DNA of 15,063 nt from NCBI GenBank assembly GCA_934454215.1, contig CAKSGG010000083.1:1-15063 (forward strand). Reading direction: 5' to 3'. Shown one piece after another: positions 1 to 6,931 of the stretch (the first letter of the stretch is position 1; every line of letters begins with the position of its first letter). The notes beneath the pieces were generated by a model. The model saw nothing but the letters and a program-made list of their open reading frames with translations. It had not been told where the DNA came from and did not search any database. The position numbers and the translations under genes were made by a program. Source of the DNA: an uncultured Clostridia bacterium. GTDB taxonomy: Bacteria > Bacillota > Clostridia > UBA1381.

Positions 1-455
1 AACTCCCGAATTTCGCGCCCTTTGTCTTGGGTGTAAAATACCCAAAGAAATCTCTTTTTATCTCCTATATGGATTTGGTAGCCGTACTTCATAAATACCA
101 GCAGCTCTTCCTCTGATACTATGCCGTATTCAGGCATTCTTTTCGCCGGCAAATTCTTTCCCCCACGCTCGCCATCGAAGGATCGAAGAACATAGCGGTC
201 ATCAATCGTCGTAGATATATTCCCGATATCTCGATCCTGCACGGCGCGATTTGCAGCAATCATAACAAGCTTCAAGTAAATCAAATATATCGCAGAAAGA
301 AACACGCTCCAAAGACCAATTTCAATCGCTGTAGGCAGATCACATATAATATATGAAACCCCCATCATTGCAAATATTAAAATCAATAGGTACGGATACA
401 TAGGCTCATAGTATAGCTGGTAAAGCCTTAAATAAATATCCTCTTCTTTCTTCAT
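1..455 (-). CDS. Putative membrane immunity protein of cassette I, partial at left edge
   Basis: The gene begins with ATG at 455 and runs off the left edge, so about 151 residues are visible. Two membrane segments lie near residues 20-37 and 43-67, followed by a cytosolic part with the stretch GIVSEEELLVFMKYGYQIHI. It is nearly identical to the first three quarters of the 202-aa protein at 8972-9580: over 61-455 I see only about four base differences and no gaps, while the last 60 bases before the edge are clearly more diverged. The start overlaps the stop of the upstream RHS fragment as ATGA, and the Shine-Dalgarno sequence is weak (AAAAAG), so translation is probably coupled. No known domain is recognised. 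An immunity role is inferred from position directly after an RHS toxin tip. Confidence 0.75.
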   Translation of the reverse strand, partial: MKKEEDIYLRLYQLYYEPMYPYLLILIFAMMGVSYIICDLPTAIEIGLWSVFLSAIYLIYLKLVMIAANRAVQDRDIGNISTTIDDRYVLRSFDGERGGKNLPAKRMPEYGIVSEEELLVFMKYGYQIHIGDKKRFLWVFYTQDKGREIRE

Positions 456-1633
456 TTCTTTTTATTTGAGTTTTTTCTGCTATTGTAGTAGTTCATTAGG
501 AACTTCGTTTTCCAACCAAATCTCGCGCTAAGAAATGCTTGCGAGACAGATCCTCTACCACACTTGAGTCGAGCATTGATTTTTTGTCCCCATTTGCCTT
601 TTTTATAGGCTTGCCCTATTTTCGATTGAATGAGTTTCTTTCCAAACAAGGACACACTGGAGCTTGTGTGTTTCGCCGAATCTATCAAATTTTTAGCACC
701 TCTGGCTCCTACCACAGAAAGTCCGGCGTTTACCAAAACAGACGTGCCTGAAATTGGAGAGCGTTTAATTTTATTATTTGCGACTTCCGTTCCCACAGCA
801 ACAACAGCAGTCGCTATCAGCCCAAGACCGGAAGCCGGAATTAAGGATGAAACGGCACCAGAAGCAGCAGAAACACCAACAGCTCCCCAGTTTGTAATTT
901 TGCCATCGGTTGAAAGTTGGTTTAATATTTCCAAGCCGCCACTAACAGCTGCGCCAACCGCTGCTGTAGCTAAAAACCACAGTTCCCCATCAGAATCCTT
1001 CCGCATTACCGGGTTATTGTCGCAGTAGTTGTACAGATTCTTATCCGTTAAAGCGTTTGGAGATTCTGTCAGCAGACAGGGGTTATCAGCATTAAGGAAT
1101 CTTGCGATTTGCGGGTCGTAATAGCGGCTATCAAGACGGTACATCTTGATATTATTTTCGTAGTAATACCCCTTGTACTTTATGGGGTTAAACAGGGAAA
1201 TATTTTCCCCGTTATAGAGAAGATTCGTTTCCGACAGGATTTTTCCGTAGGCATCGTATTCATAATGCACGGCCGGTTCAAAATCGGAGTATCCGGCACC
1301 GGGTCGATACACGCGCACAAGATCGGTTATCGTTCCCGTTCCGTCATAGATATAGGCATACAGGAAATAACGACCGGGCTCATCAAAGTTGTCGTTTTTC
1401 GTTTGTAAAAAGCGGACAACACCATCATCATCATAAAAATATTTATGGAGTCGAACAACACTCCCCGACGAATCGCGATATTCTTCCATTTCCAGCTGTT
1501 CATCGTCGTAGTAATACTCTATCGTTGAACCGTCACTCTTTGTCAGCTTGGAAACAAGGCCGCTTTCGTTGTAGCAATAGGTGTTGTTTACACCGGGAGC
1601 GCTGATATTTTGCAGCTTTTCCCCTGAGTCCAA
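452..1633 (-). CDS. RHS/YD-repeat C-terminal fragment with short basic toxin-like tip (cassette I)
   Basis: This is the 3' portion of an RHS/WapA-like YD-repeat protein. It contains YD repeats, the RHS-core closing signature RLDSRYYDPQIARFLNADNP (about residues 166-185) and the pre-tip delimiter NNPVMRKDSDG (206-216). A Gly/Ala-rich hydrophobic stretch follows (about 218-285), then a variable basic tip from about 300 to 393 that ends in NSNKKK. In this family the core forms a shell and the variable C-terminus is the toxin. The tip matches no toxin domain I know. The reading frame is broken at its 5' end: the same protein continues in another frame up to 1947, after the loss of one A in the run at 1617-1620. 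The stop overlaps the start of the membrane gene at 455. There is no proper start or signal peptide, so it is probably a silent cassette. Confidence 0.75.
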   Translation of the reverse strand: MDSGEKLQNISAPGVNNTYCYNESGLVSKLTKSDGSTIEYYYDDEQLEMEEYRDSSGSVVRLHKYFYDDDGVVRFLQTKNDNFDEPGRYFLYAYIYDGTGTITDLVRVYRPGAGYSDFEPAVHYEYDAYGKILSETNLLYNGENISLFNPIKYKGYYYENNIKMYRLDSRYYDPQIARFLNADNPCLLTESPNALTDKNLYNYCDNNPVMRKDSDGELWFLATAAVGAAVSGGLEILNQLSTDGKITNWGAVGVSAASGAVSSLIPASGLGLIATAVVAVGTEVANNKIKRSPISGTSVLVNAGLSVVGARGAKNLIDSAKHTSSSVSLFGKKLIQSKIGQAYKKGKWGQKINARLKCGRGSVSQAFLSARFGWKTKFLMNYYNSRKNSNKKK

Positions 1634-1947
1634 CTGAGGGAAGTCGTGCCGTTGGCACTGTCGGCAATCCGGGTGGGGTTGCCTGCACCGTCGTAGGTGT
1701 AATCTCGAGTGCTGACCACAGCTCCGGCACTGTCATATAGAGTATAGTTGCTCAGCTGATCCAGCCGGGCGGTATCGTACTGATACAGAGCATAGCTCCC
1801 CAAAGTATTGCTTGATGCATTATAGCAATCTTTCCGCGTTATATTCCCGCGACTATCGTATTGATAGACATCCTTTAACCCAAGATTACCATAATTGCTT
1901 ACCGATGTCAACTGATTTAATTTGTCGTAGGTGTAGTTTATGGTTTG
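1588..1947 (-). pseudogene. 5' part of the cassette I RHS fragment, split off by a frameshift
   Basis: This frame encodes YD repeats, beginning QTINYTYDKLNQLTSVSNYG at 1947 and running to SLSWTQGK, where it shifts out of frame. The equivalent place in the cassette V protein reads SWTQGKKLKEYYYN through a run of five A, whereas here only four A are present (1617-1620 on the plus strand). The downstream frame continues exactly where expected (EKLQNISAPGVNNTYCYNES). An in-frame TGA lies just upstream of 1947 and there is no ATG; the first possible start is a TTG at 1911. The CAAACCATAAACTACACC start is the recurring left boundary of the cassettes and doubles as homology to the RHS core. Confidence 0.8.
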
Positions 1948-1958
1948 GGCGGCGAAAA

Positions 1959-1992
1959 ATGTTCAAAAAGTGGAACAAAAGAACCGTCCCCT
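1959..1992 (-). repeat. GGGGACGG box, copy 1
   Basis: On the minus strand it reads AGGGGACGGTTCTTTTGTTC and then CACTTTTTGAACAT. One base change (GTTCC in place of GTCCC) breaks the small inverted repeat GGGAC-N9-GTCCC seen in other copies. Unlike the other five copies it abuts an RHS start (boundary at 1947) and does not follow a terminator, so this spacer has a box at both ends. Confidence 0.75.
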
Positions 1993-2052
1993 AAAACATT
2001 AACCGACGTATCCACAGCATTTTAGTTTACATCGTGCAAATTGAAGAATAGT

Positions 2053-2392
2053 ATTGCGTAAAAGAAATGTCGTTACGTTTAAAGTGCCCCAGAAATCTCA
2101 TTTGCATAGCAATAAACTTCTATATTGCCTTTCATTATTTCTTATATGTAACAAAGCACAACGATATCGCACTCAAACGACTTCATTCGATTTCTTTCAT
2201 GCAATATTGGACGTGAAAAACCGCCGTACTGACCGCATATATTTCTCGCAAGAAATTCCACGCAAAACAACGCACTAAATATATTGCATGAAAGCAATAT
2301 TACTAGTAAATACCGTTCGCAAACCAAATCAATATATTTCTCCAAAGAAACGTATCGACCTGATTTATCGCGCAGTATTGCACAAATGAAAT
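2053..2392. repeat. Helically phased array of 16-bp dyads in the spacer between cassettes I and II
   Basis: The 430-base spacer holds no credible gene. It contains eight sites fitting ATT(T/G)C-N6-G(A/C)AAT, starting at 2053, 2095 (decayed), 2137, 2190, 2241, 2283, 2336 and 2377. The spacings are 42, 42, 53, 51, 42, 53 and 41 bp, close to four or five turns of B-DNA. The site at 2283 is a perfect ATTGC/GCAAT dyad, and that at 2241 a perfect ATTTC/GAAAT dyad. The same kinds of sites recur in the same order in the other spacers. Confidence 0.75.
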
Positions 2393-2420
2393 ATTCTCAA
2401 TTCACCCAACAACACAAAAG

Positions 2421-2456
2421 GTTCAAAAAGTGGGACAAAAGAACCGTCCCCTATTA
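2421..2456 (-). repeat. GGGGACGG box, copy 2
   Basis: Minus strand: TAATAG then GGGGACGGTTCTTTTGTCCC then ACTTTTTGAAC. It contains the inverted repeat GGGAC-N9-GTCCC. It lies downstream of the hairpin terminator of cassette II and 28 bases from the nearest 16-bp dyad. Confidence 0.85.
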
Positions 2457-2521
2457 CTCTATTACTTTGTCTCCCGCTGAAAATTTCTGTCTTAAAGTTT
2501 CGTTGGAGTCGATCCACACCG

Positions 2522-2547
2522 AAGAAGCAGCCCGAAGGCTGCTTCTT
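2522..2547 (-). terminator. Hairpin terminator after the cassette II immunity gene
   Basis: A perfect 11-bp stem AAGAAGCAGCC/GGCTGCTTCTT encloses a TTCG loop on the minus strand, which as C(UUCG)G RNA is an unusually stable tetraloop. The U-tract is weak. It lies about 30 bases after the stop codon at 2576. The same hairpin occurs at 5239-5264. Confidence 0.75.
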
Positions 2548-2575
2548 GATAAACATATTACGCTTTAAATTCTGC

Positions 2576-3970
2576 TCATGGGTACAGTGTATTGAATCTT
2601 TCGATGGCCGCCAGCTGCTCTGGGGTATAGTCATAATCTTCGGCGGGGGCTATGGATTGCAATACATGGCTTGATTTTCCATATGTAACCAGTAATGGAA
2701 CCTCGTTTTGAAACGCAATCACACAATTAAAGGAATAACCCGAATACCACGCAGCATTCACGGCGACTATATTATATATTCGCCGCAATTCTTTTAGTTT
2801 TTCTCTTGTAATAATATACGTAAAAAAATCTTCGCGGTCATTTGCGCATACTTTCGTATTACAAAAATGTCCCTCGGGCCATTCTTTTCGCATAAAATAC
2901 CGCAATGAATCGTGATACATCGTAAGCCTTAAGCTGCTGACAAGAGTACATTTTACCTGTACAAATTGGTTCTTTTCCCGATCCTTTTTGTCGTTACATA
3001 TCGGGATGCCCTCAAACAATACCTGGTGCAGTCGGATCAACCCATAAAAAAGGCCATATGCAACCCAATATAAGAGTGGATAAACTTCCGGTTGCGACAT
3101 AAGATTACGATGAACCAACAGATCAAAAAAACCGATCGTACTCCAAAACAGTAAAGCAGCAGCCAAAGCCATACCAACCAACACGGTTAAAGCGTAAAAG
3201 AATCGTCCGATTCTCTTTTGAAATATTTTAGGAGTTGGGGAATGGTAATTCTCCACGTCCTCTTCATCTATGCTTATTGCTTGCTCTGGAATAGTTTTAC
3301 GACTCCAACAATCAAGCCATTTCCGTTGCTCCTCACTGTAAGAGTATCCCTCTACCGGACAAATTTCTTTTAGAAACAAGCTATCTTTTCCATATACAAT
3401 TTCCAATGGCAGTTCACCGGAGAACTTCTTCCGGTGAACTCTTATTCCTAAATCAAAATATTCCGTTTCACATTTATATAACTTTTCCAGGATTTTATTT
3501 CTTTTGTTCGTGTTTAAATACTGTACACTGCCAATCTTATCGGGCTGGATAACAGAGCGAAAAACCATTTTGTGATATTGAGGGTTTTCTATTTTCGGTT
3601 TCCAGAAAACCACATTAGGTAAAAACCATGCATATTTTTTAGAAATCGACGACGAATACAACAAAACCACAGTTTCTCTCTCAAAGTTATTTCGTGCCAC
3701 ATCTTTATTGTATCGCAAAATATTTCTACCTTGAAACAAGGAAATTGACAACAATACTAAAAGAGATGAAAAAAATGCGATCAGAACATCGGAAAAGGTG
3801 ATAGACATATTAACAGGAAGGCTCTTCACGTTTCCTTCGAACATGGAAAGAAAAATTGCCCAATAAAAGAATATTAATGCAAGATAAGTGCTCTTGAGAA
3901 ATGCCGTAACATGAACGAGCCTAAATAATTTGCATTGTTCGCCCATTTTGACATCATTGGTCTTTTTCAT
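2576..3970 (-). CDS. Two-module, four-pass membrane protein, putative immunity protein of cassette II
   Basis: This is a 464-aa protein with no domain I recognise. It is built from two similar halves. Each has two membrane segments (about 21-43 and 57-79; about 257-279 and 295-317) followed by a cytosolic region closing with a motif of the form PL-x-(I/V)-x-YGK-S-x-x-L-x-x-I-x-P-x-E-x-Y-x-Y-(S/T)-x-E-Q (about 188-215 and 424-452). The last 20 residues, DYDYTPEQLAAIERFNTLYP, are identical in the proteins at 5293 and 6932. The ATG overlaps the stop of the RHS fragment upstream as ATGA, indicating translational coupling, and a terminator follows. The immunity role is inferred from this position and coupling, as in other RHS toxin loci. 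Confidence 0.8.
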   Translation of the reverse strand: MKKTNDVKMGEQCKLFRLVHVTAFLKSTYLALIFFYWAIFLSMFEGNVKSLPVNMSITFSDVLIAFFSSLLVLLSISLFQGRNILRYNKDVARNNFERETVVLLYSSSISKKYAWFLPNVVFWKPKIENPQYHKMVFRSVIQPDKIGSVQYLNTNKRNKILEKLYKCETEYFDLGIRVHRKKFSGELPLEIVYGKDSLFLKEICPVEGYSYSEEQRKWLDCWSRKTIPEQAISIDEEDVENYHSPTPKIFQKRIGRFFYALTVLVGMALAAALLFWSTIGFFDLLVHRNLMSQPEVYPLLYWVAYGLFYGLIRLHQVLFEGIPICNDKKDREKNQFVQVKCTLVSSLRLTMYHDSLRYFMRKEWPEGHFCNTKVCANDREDFFTYIITREKLKELRRIYNIVAVNAAWYSGYSFNCVIAFQNEVPLLVTYGKSSHVLQSIAPAEDYDYTPEQLAAIERFNTLYP

Positions 3971-4929
3971 CGTTTTCTATTCCTGATCCGTTTTTTCATT
4001 ATTTTTTTCAATTTAAGCGCCTTTAATGCATGAACTTTCCTTGATTTTCGTGATAGCTTTGCGGCTTTGGCCTTCTTATTTCTCTCCGGAGCATATGTCT
4101 TAATCGCAGATCCACCCATTTGTAAAGATCCAACACCCCAGTCATGCGTCAGCTCATTCGCAATATCGTTGCCGGTTTTGTCTTTTATTTTAAAAATCCC
4201 TTTCGCAGTTTTTGTTAGTTTTAAGGCCTTCGCTATACATATAATATCAACCGTCGATTCCAGAAGAGCCACTCCGGCGGACTCATTCTTTAGCTGAGTA
4301 TTTGAATAGAAATCTATACCTACAGATGCCGCAGCGCCGGGTATACCAAAAACAGAAATCGCACCGGAAGCAAAGGCAGCTGCCCCCATTTGCCAAGTAT
4401 AGTTTTCGGCTTCACCTTCTATAACAGCACAAGCATAATCCAAGGCGCAGTTTAAGATCCCACTAAATAACGCAGCAACAACAATAACCGGAATATCTCC
4501 GCCATCGTCATAATACATCACCGGGTTATTATTGCAGTATGCGTAGAGATTTTTATTTTCGATATCGCTGGCGTTGTTATTGATGATACCGATGCTGTCG
4601 CAGTTGATAAATCTGCCTACCGAGGGATCATAGTATCGGCTGCCAAGGTTGTACCATCCCAAATCCGTATCATAGTAATAGGCTTTGTACCGGATGGGGT
4701 TGATATTGCCAAAGGTATCGTCATTGTAGGTGTTTATGCTGACGATATTCCCGTAGGGATCGTATTCGTAGCTGTAGGCCTTTGTGACATTTCCGTCTAC
4801 AACAAATTCTACTTCTCCCAGCTGTTTTCCTTGTTTCCAGCTGAGATTTTTTCCGCTATTTGACGTTTCATTGCTATCCATGGCGTAATTTATGATTTGA
4901 GCCACTAAAATCGCTCCATGATATTGCAT
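3967..4929 (-). CDS. RHS C-terminal fragment with very basic tip (cassette II)
   Basis: The RHS-related part begins at the boundary near 4899 (QIINYAMDSNETSNSGKNLS). The codons upstream to an ATG at 4929 come from spacer DNA and have no Shine-Dalgarno sequence on this strand, so expression from here is doubtful. It has YD-type sequence, the core closing signature NLGSRYYDPSVGRFINCDS (about 94-112), NNPVMYYDDGGD, and a hydrophobic Ala/Gly-rich region (about 146-205). The last 45 residues are dominated by Lys and Arg and end KKRIRNRKR. The stop overlaps the start of the 464-aa membrane gene. I read it as a silent toxin-tip cassette; the tip has no recognisable catalytic motif. Confidence 0.75.
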   Translation of the reverse strand: MQYHGAILVAQIINYAMDSNETSNSGKNLSWKQGKQLGEVEFVVDGNVTKAYSYEYDPYGNIVSINTYNDDTFGNINPIRYKAYYYDTDLGWYNLGSRYYDPSVGRFINCDSIGIINNNASDIENKNLYAYCNNNPVMYYDDGGDIPVIVVAALFSGILNCALDYACAVIEGEAENYTWQMGAAAFASGAISVFGIPGAAASVGIDFYSNTQLKNESAGVALLESTVDIICIAKALKLTKTAKGIFKIKDKTGNDIANELTHDWGVGSLQMGGSAIKTYAPERNKKAKAAKLSRKSRKVHALKALKLKKIMKKRIRNRKR

Positions 4930-5157
4930 CGAGGAAATATAATTCCCAATTTAGGAGGAAATAATTACCTCTCGCGCAATATGTCATGTTTATTTTGCCA
5001 CTGCATATTTCTTTAAAGAAATTTAATACAGATCAATAAACCATTTGATTACATAAAAGCAATGCTGCCGATAAGTATCGCCTGCAAAACGAGCTCATTC
5101 GTTTCTTTAAAGAAACGAATCGACTTGATTTATCGCGCAGTATTGCACAAATGCAGT
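4923..5157. repeat. Helically phased array of 16-bp dyads in the spacer between cassettes II and III
   Basis: Six sites of the ATT(T/G)C-N6-G(A/C)AAT type start at 4923, 4965 (decayed), 5007, 5048, 5101 and 5142, with spacings of 42, 42, 41, 53 and 41 bp. The first lies exactly 24 bp from the RHS boundary at 4899. The last four match, in type and spacing, the last four sites of the other spacers. No gene is seen in 4930-5238. Confidence 0.75.
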
Positions 5158-5194
5158 ATTTTCAATTCACCTAATGACACAAAACAACACAAAG

Positions 5195-5231
5195 TATTCA
5201 AAAAGTGGGACAAAAGAACCGTCCCCTATTA
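5195..5231 (-). repeat. GGGGACGG box, copy 3
   Basis: Minus strand: TAATAG, GGGGACGGTTCTTTTGTCCC, ACTTTTTGAATA. It lies between the terminator hairpin of cassette III and the dyad array. Confidence 0.85.
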
Positions 5232-5238
5232 CGTACAG

Positions 5239-5264
5239 AAGAAGCAGCCCGAAGGCTGCTTCTT
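5239..5264 (-). terminator. Hairpin terminator after cassette III
   Basis: It has the same 11-bp stem (AAGAAGCAGCC/GGCTGCTTCTT) and TTCG loop as the hairpin at 2522-2547. It lies about 30 bases after the stop at 5293. The near-identity extends through the 3' end of the gene, to about 5362. Confidence 0.75.
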
Positions 5265-5292
5265 AATAAACATATTTCGCTTTAAATTCTGC

Positions 5293-6678
5293 TTATGGGT
5301 ACAGTGTATTGAATCTTTCGATGGCCGCCAGCTGCTCTGGAGTATAGTCATAATCTTCGGTGGGGGCGATGGATTGAAGAATGAGACTTTTTTCTTGATA
5401 AGTGATAGTCAAAGGAATGTCATCATGAAATTCTACTACATTATCCAGACCTAATGCATCGGAATTTCCAAAAGCCCATGTGCGGCGAACATCCAGAGAA
5501 TATATATTTTTTAATGCAGAAATTTTTTCTGTCGTAAGAACCGTATTTAAAGTGTTACACGTAATTGCTTTCTTATTCGCCAAATGCAACCCCTCTATTT
5601 TAAATCGAATCTGATAAAATGCGGGGTTGGTATCGGGAAAGATTCGAGCCAAGTTCTTGCCGAAGCCATTCTGCGTGCCGTTGGTATATGCCTGAACAAA
5701 ATGGCCTTTTACCGTGTAGGATTTATTTAAATCGGAACCATACAAAAAGTACCAAAAGTTTTTCACGGTCATTGCAATCCCTATATAGCACAAGGGGAGT
5801 ATGCCAATAAGCGAAAATAGATATTTCGTGCGACCGATTCCATATATCGGCTCCTGCAATAAAAATAAAAGAACAGAATATAGAAAAAACAGAACCGTAT
5901 TACCAAGGAATACGTACAAAAAAGATTTCCACAAAAGATAAAATGGAGCAAAACCAAGTCCAGGCTCTTTTACGCGTTTCGCTTTTCCGGACTTCCTTTC
6001 CGTAAAGGAAGTCCGGTTAAAGTCTTGAATCGCTAACAACTGGCTCTTGCTATATTCGTATTGAGACACCGGCTGTATTTCTTTTAATACATGACTTTCT
6101 TTGCCTATAACAAGTTTTAGAGGAACGCCATCCAAAAATTTCATAGATTGCGGAAAAACGCCAATATCCCGATATTTGGTATCAACACGATACAATGCTT
6201 TTAAGACATTCGCCTTTAAATCCGTAATCACACAATAGAAAAACATTTCAGAAGAGAAGTCATTCCACTCGGAATAGAACACTTTCTGGTAAACCGCTTT
6301 TTGTTCCCTATAAAAAATCTGCAACACCATATCGGTAATAGACCTTTTGCTTTTACCGGACAAAGACTGTGAATACATCAGATATCCGTTGATCTCTTTC
6401 AGATTTCTTTTTCGAAAATCATTTTTTCCTCTTAATATATCTCGGTATACTATCCGATATTTCAGGAAAAAGATCAGATACAACAGCACGATTTCACAAA
6501 AAAGCAGTAGAGTCAAAGTCTTTCCATAACGAACCATCTGAAAATAAAGAACGAATAGACCTATAATCACCATTGCGCCCCCAAAGGATGGCAACAAAGC
6601 AAATAAAGGCGGCAGAGAAAAAAGAGAGCGCCGTTCTTTTATCAGTTTACCTCTGAACTTTTCATAAAATTTCATCAT
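5293..6678 (-). CDS. Two-module, four-pass membrane protein, second putative immunity protein of cassette III
   Basis: I place the start at the ATG at 6678, giving 461 aa, and not at the ATG at 6759. A GAGG Shine-Dalgarno (6687-6684) stands just before the ATG pair at 6678/6675, and the 6678 start overlaps a TGA as ATGA, as in the other cassettes. Two modules are visible. The first has membrane segments near 33-50 and 55-74 and the motif VPLKLVIGKESHVLKEIQPV (about 186-205). The second has membrane segments near 252-275 and 285-305 and ends with the shared DYDYTPEQLAAIERFNTLYP. It follows the 442-aa homologue with about 250 bases between them, including a terminator and a possible promoter. 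Immunity function is inferred. The 5' extension to 6759 appears to be leftover toxin-tip DNA. Confidence 0.75.
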   Translation of the reverse strand: MMKFYEKFRGKLIKERRSLFSLPPLFALLPSFGGAMVIIGLFVLYFQMVRYGKTLTLLLFCEIVLLYLIFFLKYRIVYRDILRGKNDFRKRNLKEINGYLMYSQSLSGKSKRSITDMVLQIFYREQKAVYQKVFYSEWNDFSSEMFFYCVITDLKANVLKALYRVDTKYRDIGVFPQSMKFLDGVPLKLVIGKESHVLKEIQPVSQYEYSKSQLLAIQDFNRTSFTERKSGKAKRVKEPGLGFAPFYLLWKSFLYVFLGNTVLFFLYSVLLFLLQEPIYGIGRTKYLFSLIGILPLCYIGIAMTVKNFWYFLYGSDLNKSYTVKGHFVQAYTNGTQNGFGKNLARIFPDTNPAFYQIRFKIEGLHLANKKAITCNTLNTVLTTEKISALKNIYSLDVRRTWAFGNSDALGLDNVVEFHDDIPLTITYQEKSLILQSIAPTEDYDYTPEQLAAIERFNTLYP

Positions 6679-6725
6679 TTTTTCCTCATGAGCCGAAACT
6701 GTTTTCGGAAAAGAAACTTTAAAAT
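6675..6725 (-). pseudogene. Possible 17-codon remnant of a basic toxin tip
   Basis: In the +1 frame before the 461-aa gene there is a short stretch coding for ILKFLFRKQFRLMRKK and ending in a TGA that overlaps the ATG at 6678. Its composition and ATGA junction match the ends of the complete RHS tips in this window. An in-frame stop just upstream and the small size make this a tentative call; chance cannot be excluded. Confidence 0.35.
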
Positions 6726-6786
6726 TTAATAGTACAACCACTTGATAAACAGCCTGCATTTGGTATAAATTTATGGCATTTTACTT

Positions 6787-6795
6787 ATTATACCA
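6787..6795 (-). promoter_or_regulatory. Candidate extended -10 promoter for the 461-aa gene
   Basis: The minus strand reads TGGTATAAT, a full TATAAT with the TG of an extended -10 element. No good -35 is seen (TTCCGA about 18 bases upstream is poor). It would give a leader of roughly 100 bases to the start at 6678. It lies between the terminator of the 442-aa gene and this gene, where an independent promoter would be needed. Confidence 0.35.
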
Positions 6796-6857
6796 TGAAT
6801 TACAGGCTCTTCGGAACCTGCTTTTTTCTTTTTGGCAAACCTTTTGCCATAAAAGAA

Positions 6858-6905
6858 GGAACTGCTGCGTCATAGATGATTGCTCATCTATTTTGCAACA
6901 GCTCC
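6858..6905 (-). terminator. Long two-part hairpin after the 442-aa gene
   Basis: On the minus strand GGAGCTGTTGC pairs with GCAGCAGTTCC (11 bp with two G-T pairs). Inside this stem a second, perfect stem ATAGATGA/TCATCTAT closes on a GCAA loop. It lies about 27 bases after the stop at 6932 and is followed by TTCTTTTAT. A smaller hairpin, GGCAAA-AGG-TTTGCC, follows at 6834-6848. Confidence 0.6.
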
Positions 6906-6931
6906 CATAAACACACTTTTTTAATTCGAGC

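Noticed and set aside
630..1028. Plus-strand open frames opposite the RHS and membrane genes (also around 1109-1408, 11609-11950, 14589-14951)
   Set aside because: They are antisense to well-supported genes, have low-complexity or unlikely compositions and lack Shine-Dalgarno sequences. Some recur only because the minus-strand RHS DNA is duplicated.
2283..2298. Dyads as small RNA hairpins or integron attC-like sites
   Set aside because: A 5-bp stem with a 6-base loop is too weak, and mixed sites (ATTTC with GCAAT) do not pair fully. The helical spacing fits protein binding to double-stranded DNA better. There is no integrase in the window.
2054..2568. Short open frames on both strands within the spacers
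   Set aside because: They run through the dyad array and the GGGGACGG box, are not conserved between homologous spacers, and have no ribosome binding site.
4953..5016. AGGAGG on the plus strand at about 4953-4958 followed by an ATG at 4981
   Set aside because: The distance to the ATG is over 20 bases and the frame stops after 11 codons. The AGGAGG lies inside the dyad array and is not kept in other spacers.
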